Assembly (NCBI RefSeq): GCF_963675165.1
Contig: NC_087385.1
Span: 4,092,501 to 4,156,500, forward strand
Length of the DNA stretch: 64,000 nucleotides
Source of the DNA: Halichondria panicea
Taxonomy: Eukaryota; Porifera; Demospongiae; Suberitida; Halichondriidae
Direction of reading: 5' to 3'
The notes under the pieces: generated by a model
What the model saw: only the letters and a program-made list of their open reading frames with translations
Told to the model about the DNA's origin: nothing
Databases searched by the model: none
In this document: positions 22,459 to 42,700 of the stretch, one piece after another
Layout of the letters: every line of letters begins with the position of its first letter
Numbering within the stretch: position 1 is the first letter of the stretch
Program-made: the position numbers and the translations under genes

Positions 22459-22510
22459 TAGCCTCGAGACCACGCCCATTAAAATTTTAATCGGCCTGGT
22501 CTCGAGGCTA
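22459..22510. repeat. TAGCCTCG-family palindrome, no clean duplication
   Basis: A 52-base near-palindrome tagcctcgagaccacgccca ... ggtctcgaggcta. Only five bases (atagc) match on both sides, so the 9-bp duplication has decayed or the copy was rearranged. Confidence 0.6.
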
Positions 22511-22611
22511 ATAGCTAATGAGCAAGGCATGCAACGTTTTGTTTGCGCCACACAATACATGAACTTGATACCTCCAAGAGTTAGGGATTCTCCACAGATC
22601 TATAAGGCTCT

Positions 22612-22668
22612 TAGCCTCGAATCCAGGCCGATTAAAATACGTATTTTAATCGGCCTAGTCTCGAGGTA
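22612..22668. repeat. TAGCCTCG-family palindrome, decayed right end
   Basis: tagcctcgaatccaggccga, core aaaatacgtatttt, then cggcctagtctcgaggta. The last bases have lost one c, and no target duplication is seen. Confidence 0.55.
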
Positions 22669-22826
22669 GCAAGTGCATGTTGAAATAATGCCGCCAGAAA
22701 AAGTTTGCAAATACACTGATTTCGAACACATCAAATTAAGTTCATAATAGTCGGTATTTACAACATTCAAAGCAAACGAGAAATGTAAATCAGATCATTT
22801 GATTATCCCCGTTCAGTGAGTTCATG

Positions 22827-25800
22827 TCAGGAGGTTGTCTGGTCATCTCCTTTGAGTAACCTGGTTGCCTCCTCCTCACTGACTTGACTCCACCCACTTC
22901 CAATCACGAAACCAATCTCTCTCTTCTTCTGTTCCTCTTTTTCGGCCTCTAAATCTGCCCAACGGACCTGAAATGTAAAGAAATTCCCCATTCAGAACAT
23001 CTGTGAATACCTGAAAGTGCAACATAACATTTTGTACTCTGCTTGCATGAATAATTTAGTACAATCAGGCAAAGCAACCTATACCTGGGATAAGTAATAC
23101 AGCGAAAGTATGCAAGAGCTCAACTAGCCTCGAGACCAGGCCGATTAAAATACGGCCTGGTCTCTATTGCATGTGTAATTAATCATAGGCGTGGTCAATA
23201 CACGCCCATGTACTATCTACTAGTTACTGTGTATATGAAGCCTAGCTAGCTAGCTGTGGCACTCTATGGTGTTGTGGAGAAGGCTTGCACACTAGTCTGA
23301 AACCAGAAGAGGCTCTCATCTACCTCCATGATGGTTGGATGGTTGTGATGTTTTGAACTTGGTTTCTGTACAAATGAGAGCTTCTTCTGGCTTCTGACTA
23401 GTGTGCAAGTCTTCTCGACAACACCATAGAGGGCCACAGCTAGCTAGCAAGCCTTCTCGACAACACAATAGAGAGCATAAGCCACAGTTTCACAGGAGAC
23501 AATTAAAAAATTAATACGGAAAGAAACTAGTAAACAAACTAGTTTACGGTATAATTTTACAAAGGTTTACTATAAAGTATACGAGTCACCCAGATTCTGG
23601 GTGACTCAGTTTGCGCATGCGCATGTGCACTATCACCCATGCAATAGAGACCAGGCCGTATTTTAATCGGCCTGGTCTCGAGGCTAGAGCTCAACTGGCT
23701 ATCACTTAAAACATAGAGACTACCTTTCATGCTGTCAAACTTACAAGATCATAGACTGTCTGTGCATTAATAATTTTTACACCACCCCACATCCATCGTA
23801 CAACATCACACAAATACGCCTTACTTTTGTAAGCATGCTAGAGTTACTGTAGCCTCGATTCCAGGCCGAGTTGTTTCTAGCTAGGCCGACAACTAGGCCT
23901 GGTGTTGATTGTATCTGGGCGTGGTTAGGAACCAAAAAACAAGAAGCAGAGAGATTTGCAAGAACAACACACCTGTCGACAAGGGCCGGCAGTGTTGGTC
24001 CTACCTACTAGTTTGTAGTCCATCACAAAGGGCAGTGAGTGCAAGCAAGATACTTGCCATACCATGTTGAAAACCATGGCAAAGACGTTTCTTCCTTCTG
24101 ACAAGAGCTGGGCCTGTTCTGCAATGAGAGTGGGGCCTTCTTGTGAAGCAGACAATGTATACGTTAATCTGAACAACTTAAACTTGCAGTAGCTAGCTAG
24201 CTAGATAATCTATGGCTAGATTTCAGTTACTTCAGAGCATACACGGAGCTAAATTACGGTATTAAACTTATACGGTGAAATATGACAGGAAATAAAGTGT
24301 GAAGAATCTCTGCTTTGGTTTCCAGTTCCTGCCACACCCAGATACAATCAATACCAGGCCGTATTTTTCAATTTCGTTCTATTAAAAAAAATCGGCCTGG
24401 GACCGAGGCTAGAGTTACTGTAGATATTCTTTTTTTGTAACTATCTACCTAGCACTGTTGTATGTAGTACGTAGCGCTCCAATCACACTTTATACCTTAT
24501 TGACCTCTCATTTCTAGCAGTATTTTTTTACTTCGTGTTTTTGTCCCAGGAGTACCCTTGAGCAGCATAAAAAAAAAATTCAAAAGATCCCCAGGTAGTA
24601 CTTAGGTATCAGACACTAATGCTCACCCTCTTCCCTGCCGGGCCACTGTCCACCTCCTGCTTCCCCCTCAGGTACTCCGTGAGACTCAATCCCTCTTCCT
24701 CAGACTGGAGACGTCTGCGCTTACGAAACAAACCGACAGCATCCATCTTGTCTATAAGGGTGTGTGTGTGAGTGAACAGAGTGTGGATGCATGTGTCTGT
24801 AGAAAAAGGGGTAAGGAAAGCAAGAATGGATGTGAATGGAACAAACAATGGTATACACATTTTAATGTAAGTATATAGTATAATAATACACGGTACATGT
24901 ATAGTAGTTAAAATTGTACACACCTAGCCTGTATTCAGACGGGTCGTCCCAACGACTCTTAACGAGCTGTGATCGATGACAGCAACTTACGACAGTCATA
25001 CAGTAACATACATGGACGCAGTGCACACTCAAAAATACACGAGTCCTTATAACGTACGCATGGAATGTTAAAGCTTCTTTGAATCTTCTCTAGGGATAAC
25101 CTTTTAATAATTATTATACACTTACACTCATCCAATAAAGGCAACACAAGAGACGTACACAAATAATCATGTCAAACCTCATCATTATCATGGTTTTTTA
25201 CTGCCTTTTCATCATTCTCATTTTCGTTACATTCCATTTCCACCTGTGAGAAAAGCCAATGACCTACTACAACCATGTACGTACGAGCACACTAATCGGA
25301 GTCTACCAGCATTAAGAGTGACCAGAATGCTACATTTACAGGAGCTTGTAATCTACGTGATTCAGTTCTAAACTAGTTCCTGAGGCTTCTAAATGGCATA
25401 AAAACATTCTCAAATATGTAGTTCACTGAAGTTTAAGGATTGGTAGAGGTGTGCACTTCCACTGTTAACACACAAGTACAATGTAACAACCTCGTCGATG
25501 TTGGTGTTCGATAAGAGTGCAGTGACATCTAGTCTGGTGAAGTGCGGGGGTGTGGCCTCCCAATGAGATTGCAGCTGAAGGAGGGGGAGTATTTTGGTAC
25601 ACCCTACTATTACATGTATATAATTATATGAATAACACTTAGAATAAATAACTTGATGAAAAGGTTTGGGTAAAGGACATCACTAAAAATATATACACAC
25701 ATGTATGCAATAAAGTACCGCTGGTCTGGTGCTGATGCCTCGGTGGAGGTAATAACATAAAGCTACTAATAGCTTTTATACACACATCATAATTATCATG

Positions 25801-28800
25801 ATGAACATTTTTGATTTAATTATTTTTGCTGCATGCAAGCAGAATCCAGAATCACAGGGAAACTCAAAGAGTGGGTAACGATCGACCATGATGTTGTTAA
25901 AACGATCTATGCCAAAAGTTCAAGTCAAAAATGAATGGCCGGCTGCATCAGCAGAGCCTTGCAGCTCTCAACTAGAGAATGAAGCATTATTTTGCAAATC
26001 CAAGAAAACATGACTAGAAGCCTATAGAAACTCTTACTTGAACCTTCATTGATCCTTGAGCAGCTGTAGCAGTCTACACATACACACAAACCGTATACCT
26101 CGCTTGCGCATAGCACCGAGGAAGCATAATGACTGTGTAGAGCGTATAGTCTAGAGTGTACGCACGTACAGAATGAGTCTTATATGTACATGTGCATACC
26201 TTTTCTATCTCCTCCTTGGTTCTGTTGTGAGTATTCCTCTCGACGCACACATCGACGCTCTCGTCCAGTTCTGCTATGTATACCTGGAGAGGGAAATGGT
26301 CGGCAGCCACACTTTATTTTTACGTGACTGAACATGACATACAAACGTTTTGAGCTTGACTAACAACTTAGTGTACGCAGTTACCTGAAATCCTTTCATC
26401 TTGCCTATACTCCAGTAGCGATCAAAATGACACACCTACAAAAGTGTAGGACAGACCAAAACAGTAGACACACTACACTGCAGGATCCACACATAACATT
26501 TTGCCATGGCAAACACATCCATATACATAACATTTTAAACTTCAATGGCCCGATTATTAGTAATTTTATCACATAGTCATTTATATCCATCCGTCCTATG
26601 TACTGACTCATTTTACACATACCTAAAATTTGCTTATTTTCCCTCAAACACCTCCAACCACATGCTACATACATGTATCATCTCCAGCACACACAACACA
26701 TGCTACTCCCACACGTTCCCACTACACTGTATATGGTACACCATTCACTACCCACACCACTGACAATTCCACCCCCCCACACACACACACACACCTTCTC
26801 ATGCACAGCGTCCACTATGACCATTGGAAAGAACCCTTTGTCTAAGGTCGTATTGAAGCTCTTGAACAGACTGTTTCGATAGGACGGCTCCATCTCAGCA
26901 TCAAACTCATACTCCTCTACCTTGCGTTTCACTCTGGGAGGGAAGTGGATGATATTTTGATGCTGTAACTTATGATTTGTCATAACATGCAGGAACATGC
27001 AGGCTTGCATACTCAGTCCACATACAGATTAGGAATACTTGCATGCTTTACACGCACATACCGTATAGAGCGCAAAATGTTCGAGGCATTTAAATTTCGT
27101 GGAATGACATTTCGTTGAATAATTAAATGTTGTGGGTTGACTGCTTACCTGGAAGCATTCCCAGGCCACACTTTCAATCTTTGCCCATTACAGCAGATAA
27201 TTCTCTAATTAAAGAGCAATTTTATTCGTGTAGGATTGCTAACCCACGAAAACATCGCGCTATACGGTAATACTTGTGTCACATACATGTAATCAATTCC
27301 AGACTAAAAAAAAGAACTAAGTCTGCAGCTAACATTAGCTATATATGGACCTTGAAAAAGCATGAATCATGCAACAAATTCCAACTCTCTTCTTCACTCT
27401 CCACACACTAACTCACCTCCGACCAGTCTCTGGGTCTCTCTCTGTTTTCTCCACTTCGTTGAGAAAGTACAAGTCCAGTGCCAAGATACGAGGGGCGGGA
27501 GAACCACACCCAACCTCCTTGTCCTGAACAGGAGAAAATGTACACTAGCTCCTAATACATGTATCATAGTTGAAGCATGCCAATATCAACCTGCTTTTGC
27601 CATCAACTTTCATAAAACAGCTAACACCAACCTACATGTACATGTACATCTCGTTTACATTATTGTAGTGTAGGAGCGAACTGTTCCATTTTTTCTTACC
27701 ATGCACCCAAAACTGTACTAGCACATGAAAGTTCAAGAGGTTTGCAACAAATGTGGTTGAATTGGAGGGTTGAGGTACTTACATGTAGACTAGTACCAAA
27801 CCTTGAGAACTGGGTATGGGCAATTAAAGTGTGAGAACTTACTCTGATGATCTTTGCCAGATGACTTTTGCCAGATCCAGGCAGTCCTCTCAGCACAATG
27901 ACGATCTACAAGAGGAGTCAATACGTAATCAACATTGGTTGAAATGTCACTTAATCTGATACAAGAAAAATAAACTCACATGACTTGGTCGATCCTTTCT
28001 ACCTGGTAAATCAAACAGTTTTTCTGATGGCACAGTCTGAATTGTAGGCAGAGGGGGAAATACCACAGGAACCCTGTTGGGTAAGAGTGAGGGGGGAGGG
28101 GGGTGAAAACTTTCAAAAGCCCCTCTGCGGTTACTCCATTGACTCTCTCTTACAGGTGGTGGAAGCCTGTGAAAATTCCCCCCCATAAGTGGAGGAGGAT
28201 ATTGCAGTGTATTCCTGTAATTAGAAGGTTCTGTTTGATGACAGGAAGGATTTGATAAGCCCCTGTTATCATCTTGAGGACCAGGGTGAAAAAGAAGAGG
28301 GCGAGAGAGGTTTATAGTATGATGGTTATGGCCACCATCACGTTGGTAACCATGTTGAAAGGGTTTGTGAAGAGTAGTGTCGGTGTGACCCTCAGTACGT
28401 TGTAACCATGGAGGTAAATCGACACCGGCAGTAGATGACAATTGTCGTTCTTCACTTGGTTGATACTCAGAATGTGGGTTTGTATCTCTGTCAGTTGAGT
28501 CTGAAGTGAAATCAATAAGGGCAGAATTCTCGTGTCTTTGCTGCTTAAAGTGGTCTCTGTTATGCAACAATGGGGCATGGCCAGATGAATATGACGAAAG
28601 AGTCTGAGAGAGAAAAATCGAATGAAGAGTAAAGAATGCCAAACCACATTTTTCACACTTTGTTATCATTATAGCTTAGCACAATAATCATTTTTGGCAA
28701 AGAGACAAGACATGAGTGTAACATAATCAAGTATATGTATACACGCGTAATATGCTGCACAAAACCAACCTGTGAATAAGGCAATCTTTCACGAGATAAT

Positions 28801-29343
28801 TCATTACCATAATTAATTGCAGGGGGCCCTCCCCTGCTGGGAGCCACAGGAGGTGTGTCCACATATAAAGGGCGATCTCGATGTAGAGCACTGTAATCCA
28901 ATTGTTCGCTCGGTCCTAGAACTGGGGGCTAACAATACAGATGTGTATAAACTGTAACAACAAACAACTACACACAGTATCATACGCAACTATACACATG
29001 GCCGTTTTTAGAGTAATGCGCCTATGGAGATAACGATGTTGAGACACGACACACACACATACTTACTTGGAGTGGAGTTCGCACTGAATGGTGAGGAGGT
29101 GAGGGTGAAGGGAAGAGAGGTGGTGGGGGATGTGAGGGTGGTGGAGGTGGAGGAGGGGAATACGGCAACGGTGGAGGCAGAGGAGGATATCCACCTACAA
29201 ACAGTGTGTTAGCACAATCTTCATTTACGCCGGCGATCATACTAACAATGTAACATACCACTACGATTACCAGGTGCAGGTGGGTGGCCTGGAGGGAGTG
29301 GGGGTGGAGGCAGTGGGGAGCGGTGATGGTGATGGTGACTCAT
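22827..29343 (-). CDS. YLPM1: YLPM1-like nuclear protein with P-loop kinase-like domain
   Basis: Thirteen exons, read down the minus strand: 29343-29259, 29194-29067, 28928-28770, 28603-27980, 27905-27843, 27523-27417, 26933-26795, 26435-26385, 26283-26200, 25574-25491, 25243-25178, 24746-24627, 22967-22827; phases agree and give 616 residues. The start MSHHHHHRSP is followed by a Pro-rich region (about 20-120) and a Ser/His/Pro-rich exon. The conserved part begins at about residue 333 with GLPGSGKSHLAKIIR (Walker A). It continues GSPAPRILALDLYF, LFKSFNTTLDKGFFPMVIVD, HFDRYWS, RNTHNRTKEEI, RLDVTALL and ends with VRWADLEAEKEEQKKREIGF. This order matches the C-terminal half of animal YLPM1 (ZAP3), a nuclear PP1-associated protein that represses transcription. 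It is much shorter than the vertebrate protein, mainly in the N-terminus. Several mobile elements sit in its introns. Confidence 0.9.
23125..23686. mobile_element. 562-bp TAGCCTCG-family element in a YLPM1 intron
   Basis: The ends are inverted repeats of about 50 bases (tagcctcgagaccaggccga ... ggtctctattgcatg), each itself palindromic. The flanks are gagctcaac at 23116-23124 and 23687-23695, an exact 9-bp duplication. The inside contains another inverted repeat (23263-23445, arms with gtgttgtggagaaggcttgc and its relative). There is no coding capacity. Confidence 0.85.
23850..24411. mobile_element. Second 562-bp TAGCCTCG-family element, same intron
   Basis: Starts tagcctcgattccaggccga and ends cggcctgggaccgaggcta. 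Exact 9-bp duplication gagttactg at 23841-23849 and 24412-24420. Subterminal ttgattgtatctgggcgtgg and its inverse match the 1331-bp element at 12985. The interior differs from the neighbour at 23125 although the length is the same. An 83-residue minus-strand frame (23925-24176) lies inside; I do not recognise it. Confidence 0.82.
25712..26130 (-). repeat. GCATGCGC-family repeat in a YLPM1 intron
   Basis: Reverse-oriented copy: its right end reads gcaccgaggaagcataatga after accgtatacctcgcttgcg, and its left end has ggtgctgatgcctcggtgga. It is flanked by ATT (element orientation) on both sides, as are the other copies. Confidence 0.65.
27061..27267. mobile_element. TA-flanked MITE, 207 bp
   Basis: Termini ccgtatagagcgcaaaatgt and cgcgctatacgg with TA at 27059-27060 and 27268-27269. 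It is related by its termini to 4987-5317. It lies in a YLPM1 intron. Confidence 0.65.
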
Positions 29344-31188
29344 CCTATGATCATGACAAAAGGACATTAATTTGAGACATGATAGGTACTAGCAGGAGCA
29401 TGTGCTCCTGGTACTAGCTACTAGATGGAGATATCAAATCAATTAATGAGTTGAGAACAGTGGGTGGGGCCTACAAAAGTACATGTGTGACAACTCTTTT
29501 ACCTTCAAACTTCACAACTGGCCAGTGGCACAGTGCTATAAATATCTAGCTAAGCTAAAAGCTCCAATGAAGAAAAGGTCAAAGGTTCAAGATATTAATC
29601 GAGGGCGACTTTTGTGAATTGTGTCTGTGCACAGAAATTGTGCAGACATGTGCAAACAAAAAAAGTGGCTAAGGGTAAACTACTACGTGTCTTTCCTACA
29701 CCTGTTGTGTGCATATCAAAATGTTATAATGTAAGCATGACAGCTTAGTAAAAACTGATATGTGTCTGATAGCAATAGTTATACAAGATGTTCCACCATT
29801 GGTCAATGATCATCAATCCCACTGCAGATATGACATGTTTCAGGTACTATTTGCCCACTCGATTCCAGATTGTAGAAAGTAATCTCACAGGTGGTAAACC
29901 AGACTGCAAGCGAAGTAGCTATACCCTCTCCTCTAGATATAAATCTTAAAGCCTACTAATTATAAGTCGTCAATCTGAAATAGTGCTCGCAGATGATATA
30001 ATTATATAGTACATGGCAAACAATAATCGCTATTACAAATTCCAAGTAATATAACGAGCCTCAGGCAATTACAAAAACACAAGTTAATGTACAATAGTCT
30101 AGTAGATCGGTGTCCATGGGTGGAGATCTAGAACACACAAAACTGAATAACCAATCAATTTATAGCATGAGCGCCCCAGGCTACAATACCAACTGTTTAC
30201 AATTGTAAGGCTATTGCGCACAAACACTCAAAATGTACATTGTTCCAATGCTTTAGTTTACTCTTATAAATAAATCATAATCATTCAGGTGTACCAAGCA
30301 AGCTGTCGCCCGAGCTAGCAACATGTTTGCTATCAGGTGACTCATGGATAATGACTTGGTGCAGTGGTGTAATCCGAGATGGCTGTGTTTGCTAGGATAC
30401 AACAGTGGGAGGGAGGTTGGTTACCATCGTTAAGCATGATGGCAATAGAAGTCTTAAAAATATTGTTACCAATCATCAACGAAATCATAATCCGGCATAA
30501 TCAGACCACACATTAATTGCCTAGAAAAGGTAACAGGATCTGTAAAAGACACCTGTAGTTCATTTTGGCAGATACAGTAGACTTACATTTATGAGTCTCC
30601 AATTTTAATGAATGGTAGCTTAGATGGTAGAACACATTAACAAAAATTCAAGTACATGACTGTCGAGCTAGTCACATAATTATATATCTATAGCAATTGT
30701 GTAATCATATTAAAATGTACATGATAATAATTATACTTTTTGTTGTGACCACAATACAAGATGTTGGGTCGTTCTGGCAATGTATTCCTCTAGATCTACA
30801 CTTAATGCCAGATGTGAGATTGTAAAAAGTTCTAATCACAGTACCTCTTGGCAAAACACTTGTTTACCACATGTGCACACACGTTTGCTTTTATCAGTGC
30901 ATGGACGGCCTTTGTGCAATTTAGCGCTATATTAAACTACAGTAACACCTATAGGCTATAGATATCATATGATACCTAATAAACAAACTGCTCTCACCCT
31001 CTGAAAGAAGAGTCACAACCGAAACTCCACACACCACGTGAATATCCTTTCTTATGACCTTTGAACCCACTATCAGGTTATTGAGGACTATGAATATGAT
31101 TACCTTGTCTAATTAGTATCAATTTACGGCTTGGCAATCTGTATCTAAGTGAACTTGCTATTCTGTCAATCTAGTGTGAGTGATCGCT
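29344..31188. promoter_or_regulatory. Head-to-head intergenic region, YLPM1 / PAK
   Basis: Separates two divergent starts (29343 minus, 31189 plus) and should hold both promoters and 5' untranslated regions. There is no TATA box at an obvious place. Two passages, about 29790-29895 and 30757-30870, look distantly alike (atacaagatgtt and agattgtaaaaag-type words followed by a cacag). No gene was seen. Confidence 0.45.
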
Positions 31189-39010
<7,822 letters not shown>

Positions 39011-39734
39011 TGCTTTAACACTTTTTAATTTGTTTTTGTGTGGTGTTTGTGATTGATGCACTCTGTGTTTGTGAAGAGCACTCTTTTCTTGAATGAAACA
39101 TGTTCTCGTTACTTGTGCAATGTAAGCATATAGCGTGGTGATGTGATTAAATAGCACACAGCTGCATGCTATAGCTATAGAGACGCACACAATAATTATG
39201 AGCACCCATGCGCTGAGCTTCATCGCACAGCGGCAAAACAGATACTTTTACGTACCGTAATGCCTCTGGTAAGATGCAGTGTGCTGCATTAGCTAATTCA
39301 AGTAGTCTTATTGGAAAGTCATAATTGTACATGGATTTCATAGGTCTAAGTGCATGGGTAATTTTCATGGGCAAGCTGACCTCCACCCCACAAAAACATA
39401 GGCGTGGTTTACCGGAACGCATGCAACGAACATTTTTTATATACTCACAAAATTACTGTGTTGAACGAATTTTTACCACACGAAAATTACCCTCTTTACA
39501 GCAATACAAATTTGGTCAGTTCCCCATATGCAGTTAACTGCTTATGAAAATTGCTTAAATTAATGGTGTACGTGCAGTGCGTTATAATAATTATAGTGGG
39601 GTGGGAAATTGTATACATTACATAGAGCAAACACATGTAATGTCAAAAACATAATTATACATTGCAAACTTAGCAAACCAAAACTAAATTCATGTACTAA
39701 GCAAAATCTCTACTAAGACGATTTCTTGTGTGCC
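39011..39734. other. Convergent 3' intergenic region
   Basis: Lies between the PAK stop (39008-39010) and the RhoGEF stop (39735-39737 on minus). A candidate poly(A) signal ATTAAA for PAK lies at 39146-39151. Frames 39147-39422 and 39325-39537 have no motif. Confidence 0.4.
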
Positions 39735-42700
39735 CTAAGCTACCAAGCTACCATAATAGATGCCAGCACATACAACAATGGATGACACTGCAATTACACT
39801 CAGTACTAACAGTCCACTGCGTACACTCAGCCTAGGCAACCATCCACTGACCGACCTTTGTAGCCTCCCTAGTACTCCAATGTGTGCTGTCGATAGTGTG
39901 ACTATTGGCAATTCAGGATTAGTTTTGGATGTTTCATCTGGTTGTGAGGTTAATGATATTTCAGAGATACTCGATGGTTGGTGGCCAGAAGGTGTGCTTA
40001 TGGGTCGCTTTCGCAGTTCTGTACGTGGGAGGGTTGTCTCGGAAAGTTCATTCGTGGTTCCAATCTTTGTAGCCGATTCAGTTGATTCTTGAGCCTTCAG
40101 CTTAACATCTTGAATGTCCATTTCTACCAAATCTTGCTTCAGCTCATCACTGCTCACATTATCTTCAGGATATAATGTGACGCCGTCTTCTTTGCTCTCT
40201 TCACGTTTATCAACCTGTGGGACATCAGCCTTTATTTCATCTTCTGTGCTCAGCTCAGTCATTGTTTTGTGCGTTTCTTGAGTGCTCTCTATTGCTCGGT
40301 CCTGCACATCCAAATCAGTAGATTGAGGCTCATTATTAATAGTTTCTGTTTTGTTGTCACTGTCACCAGCAGGTGCATGATCTTCTGATGGAGCGGAAAC
40401 ATCTGCCTGTCCTGTTGGTATTGGTTCGACCGGCTCATCATTAATTGGAGGAGCTTCCAGTGTTTCAAGTTCCGGTGTGACTACGACTATAGACGCGATA
40501 TCCGAATCAGTAGACTGAGGCTCAATATTAATAGTTTCTGTTTTGTCGTCACTGTCACCAGGTGCATGATCTTCTGATGGAGCGGAAACATCTGCCTGTC
40601 CTGTTGGTATTGGTTCGACCTGCTCATCATTAATTGGAGGAGCTTCCAATACTTCAAGTTCCGGTGTGACTACGACTATAGGCGCGATATCCGAATCAGT
40701 AGACTGAGGCTCAATATCAATAGTTTCTGTTTTGTCGTCACTGTCACCAGGTGCATGATCTTCTGATGGAGCGGAAACATCTGCCTGTCCTGTTGGTATT
40801 GGTTCGACCTGCTCATCATTAATTGGAGGAGCTTCCAGTGTTTCAAGTTCCGGTGTGACTACGACTATAGACGCGATATCCGAATCAGTAGACTGAGGCT
40901 CAATATTAATAGTTTCTGTTTTGTCGTCACTGTCACCAGGTGCATGATCTTCTGATGGACCGGAATCATCTGCCTGTCCGATTGGTGGTATTGGTTCGAT
41001 CTGCTCATCATCATCATCATTAATAGGAGGAGCTTCTAATATTTTAGGTTTCGGTGTGACTAAAACTATAGGCGTGGCTTGTAAAGGTGTGATATCCGAA
41101 TCAGTAGACTGAGGCTCAATATTAATAGTTCCTGTTTTGTCGTCAGTGTCACCAGGTGCATGATCTTCTGGTGGAACAGAAATATTTTCCTGTCCGATTG
41201 GTAGTACTGGTTCAGCTTGCTCATCATCATCATTAATAGGAGGAGCTTCAGGTTCCGATGTGACCACGACTATAGGTGTGATTTGTGAAGGTGTAATATC
41301 CGAATCAGTAGGCAGAGAAGTGAACATTTCTCTGGAATCAAGAGGGAGTTCTTTCTCAGATAATGTTTTGTTTGTAGTAACAGATTGATGGTCTTCAAAA
41401 CTAACCATTTTCGTATCGTCACGAGGTTCACTGGGGTCACCATCATCACCAATGATTGGCTCACTTTCCAAAATATCGTCCAGACTTTTAGCAGCAAAGC
41501 TAGCCACAGGAAGTGATTGCGTAACCTCATAACTCCCAGGTGCACTCATTTGCCTGATTGGTGACATCTCGGGCGTACGTTGTTGCCGAGTGAACTCAAG
41601 CAACCGAGAGAATCCGTCAGCCCTTCGAGAAGCCGAGCGTGACAGGGTATGTGTACTCTGTGAGACGTGGGAGTTGGAGGAGCGAGAATCAATCTGGAAG
41701 TGAAGAGAAAGATCAGTTAAGTCAAATAGCTTGCTATTGCGAACTGCACCACGTATATGGAGAAGGACCAACACTATTCAAACCTAGGATCTATAGGCTC
41801 TAACAGAACTGCTATTAAGCGCACGCGCCTAGTAAGGCACTCTACGCTTATGAGACCTAACAAAGAAACTATATATAGTGTGCTATAATTATGCCTCGGT
41901 GCGCATGCGCAAGCGAGGTATACAGTAATGCATGTATTAGTAGCTTTATGTTATGTATATCGGATTGGCATATCCACCGAGGCATCAGCACCTGCGGTGT
42001 TTTCATTGCAATAGCAGGAATGCGCTTGGGCGAGATTTGTTGGATTCTTTTGATCTGGAGGCGTAACCCAAGAGTATATTAAACCATTTACTGTAGCCAG
42101 CGCTTAATAACGAGTAAACGCTTACACGTATTAGTTTACCTGACTCCTGGGTGAAAGGCCAACTTTGGAACGTTGTTTGCGAGGTAATGTCGTGTAGATC
42201 TCAGATAACTCTGTTGGTCGACCATTGAACTGGTACACATCAGGTGTCTCTACACTCTCCATGGGATCTGCAACTGTGGTGGAACTCAGGTCATGTGACT
42301 GGTCCTGTGGACTAGGGGAATCCCCTTTCCTCAAAGTATGAAAAAACTGTGACAGTTCTCCGCTTGACAGTGACTGATTCAGGTGATCTTCGTTTGTGCC
42401 CTGCAAAAAACATTGTACAGGGTTTATTTAACATAGTACATACGTGTAAAAAGATAGACCGTTGACCTAGAAAGTATGGGATGATTCATACGTAATTAGT
42501 GCAAACCAAACAACCATAAACCGAATAACAAACAAACAGGCAGTTCCCCAAGCACACACCTGCTCAGTTGATAGCTCTCCATCATCAGAGATTTGGCCGT
42601 GTGGTGGGGAATCTGTATCCATGGCAACCAGCTCTGAGGGCAACTCCTGAAAATAGATGATGAAAGTCAGTGAACCAAGCACATGACATAAAATACTTAA

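Noticed and set aside
29024-29212. Plus-strand Glu/Val-rich ORF
   Set aside because: Antisense shadow of the Pro-rich second exon of the YLPM1-like gene.
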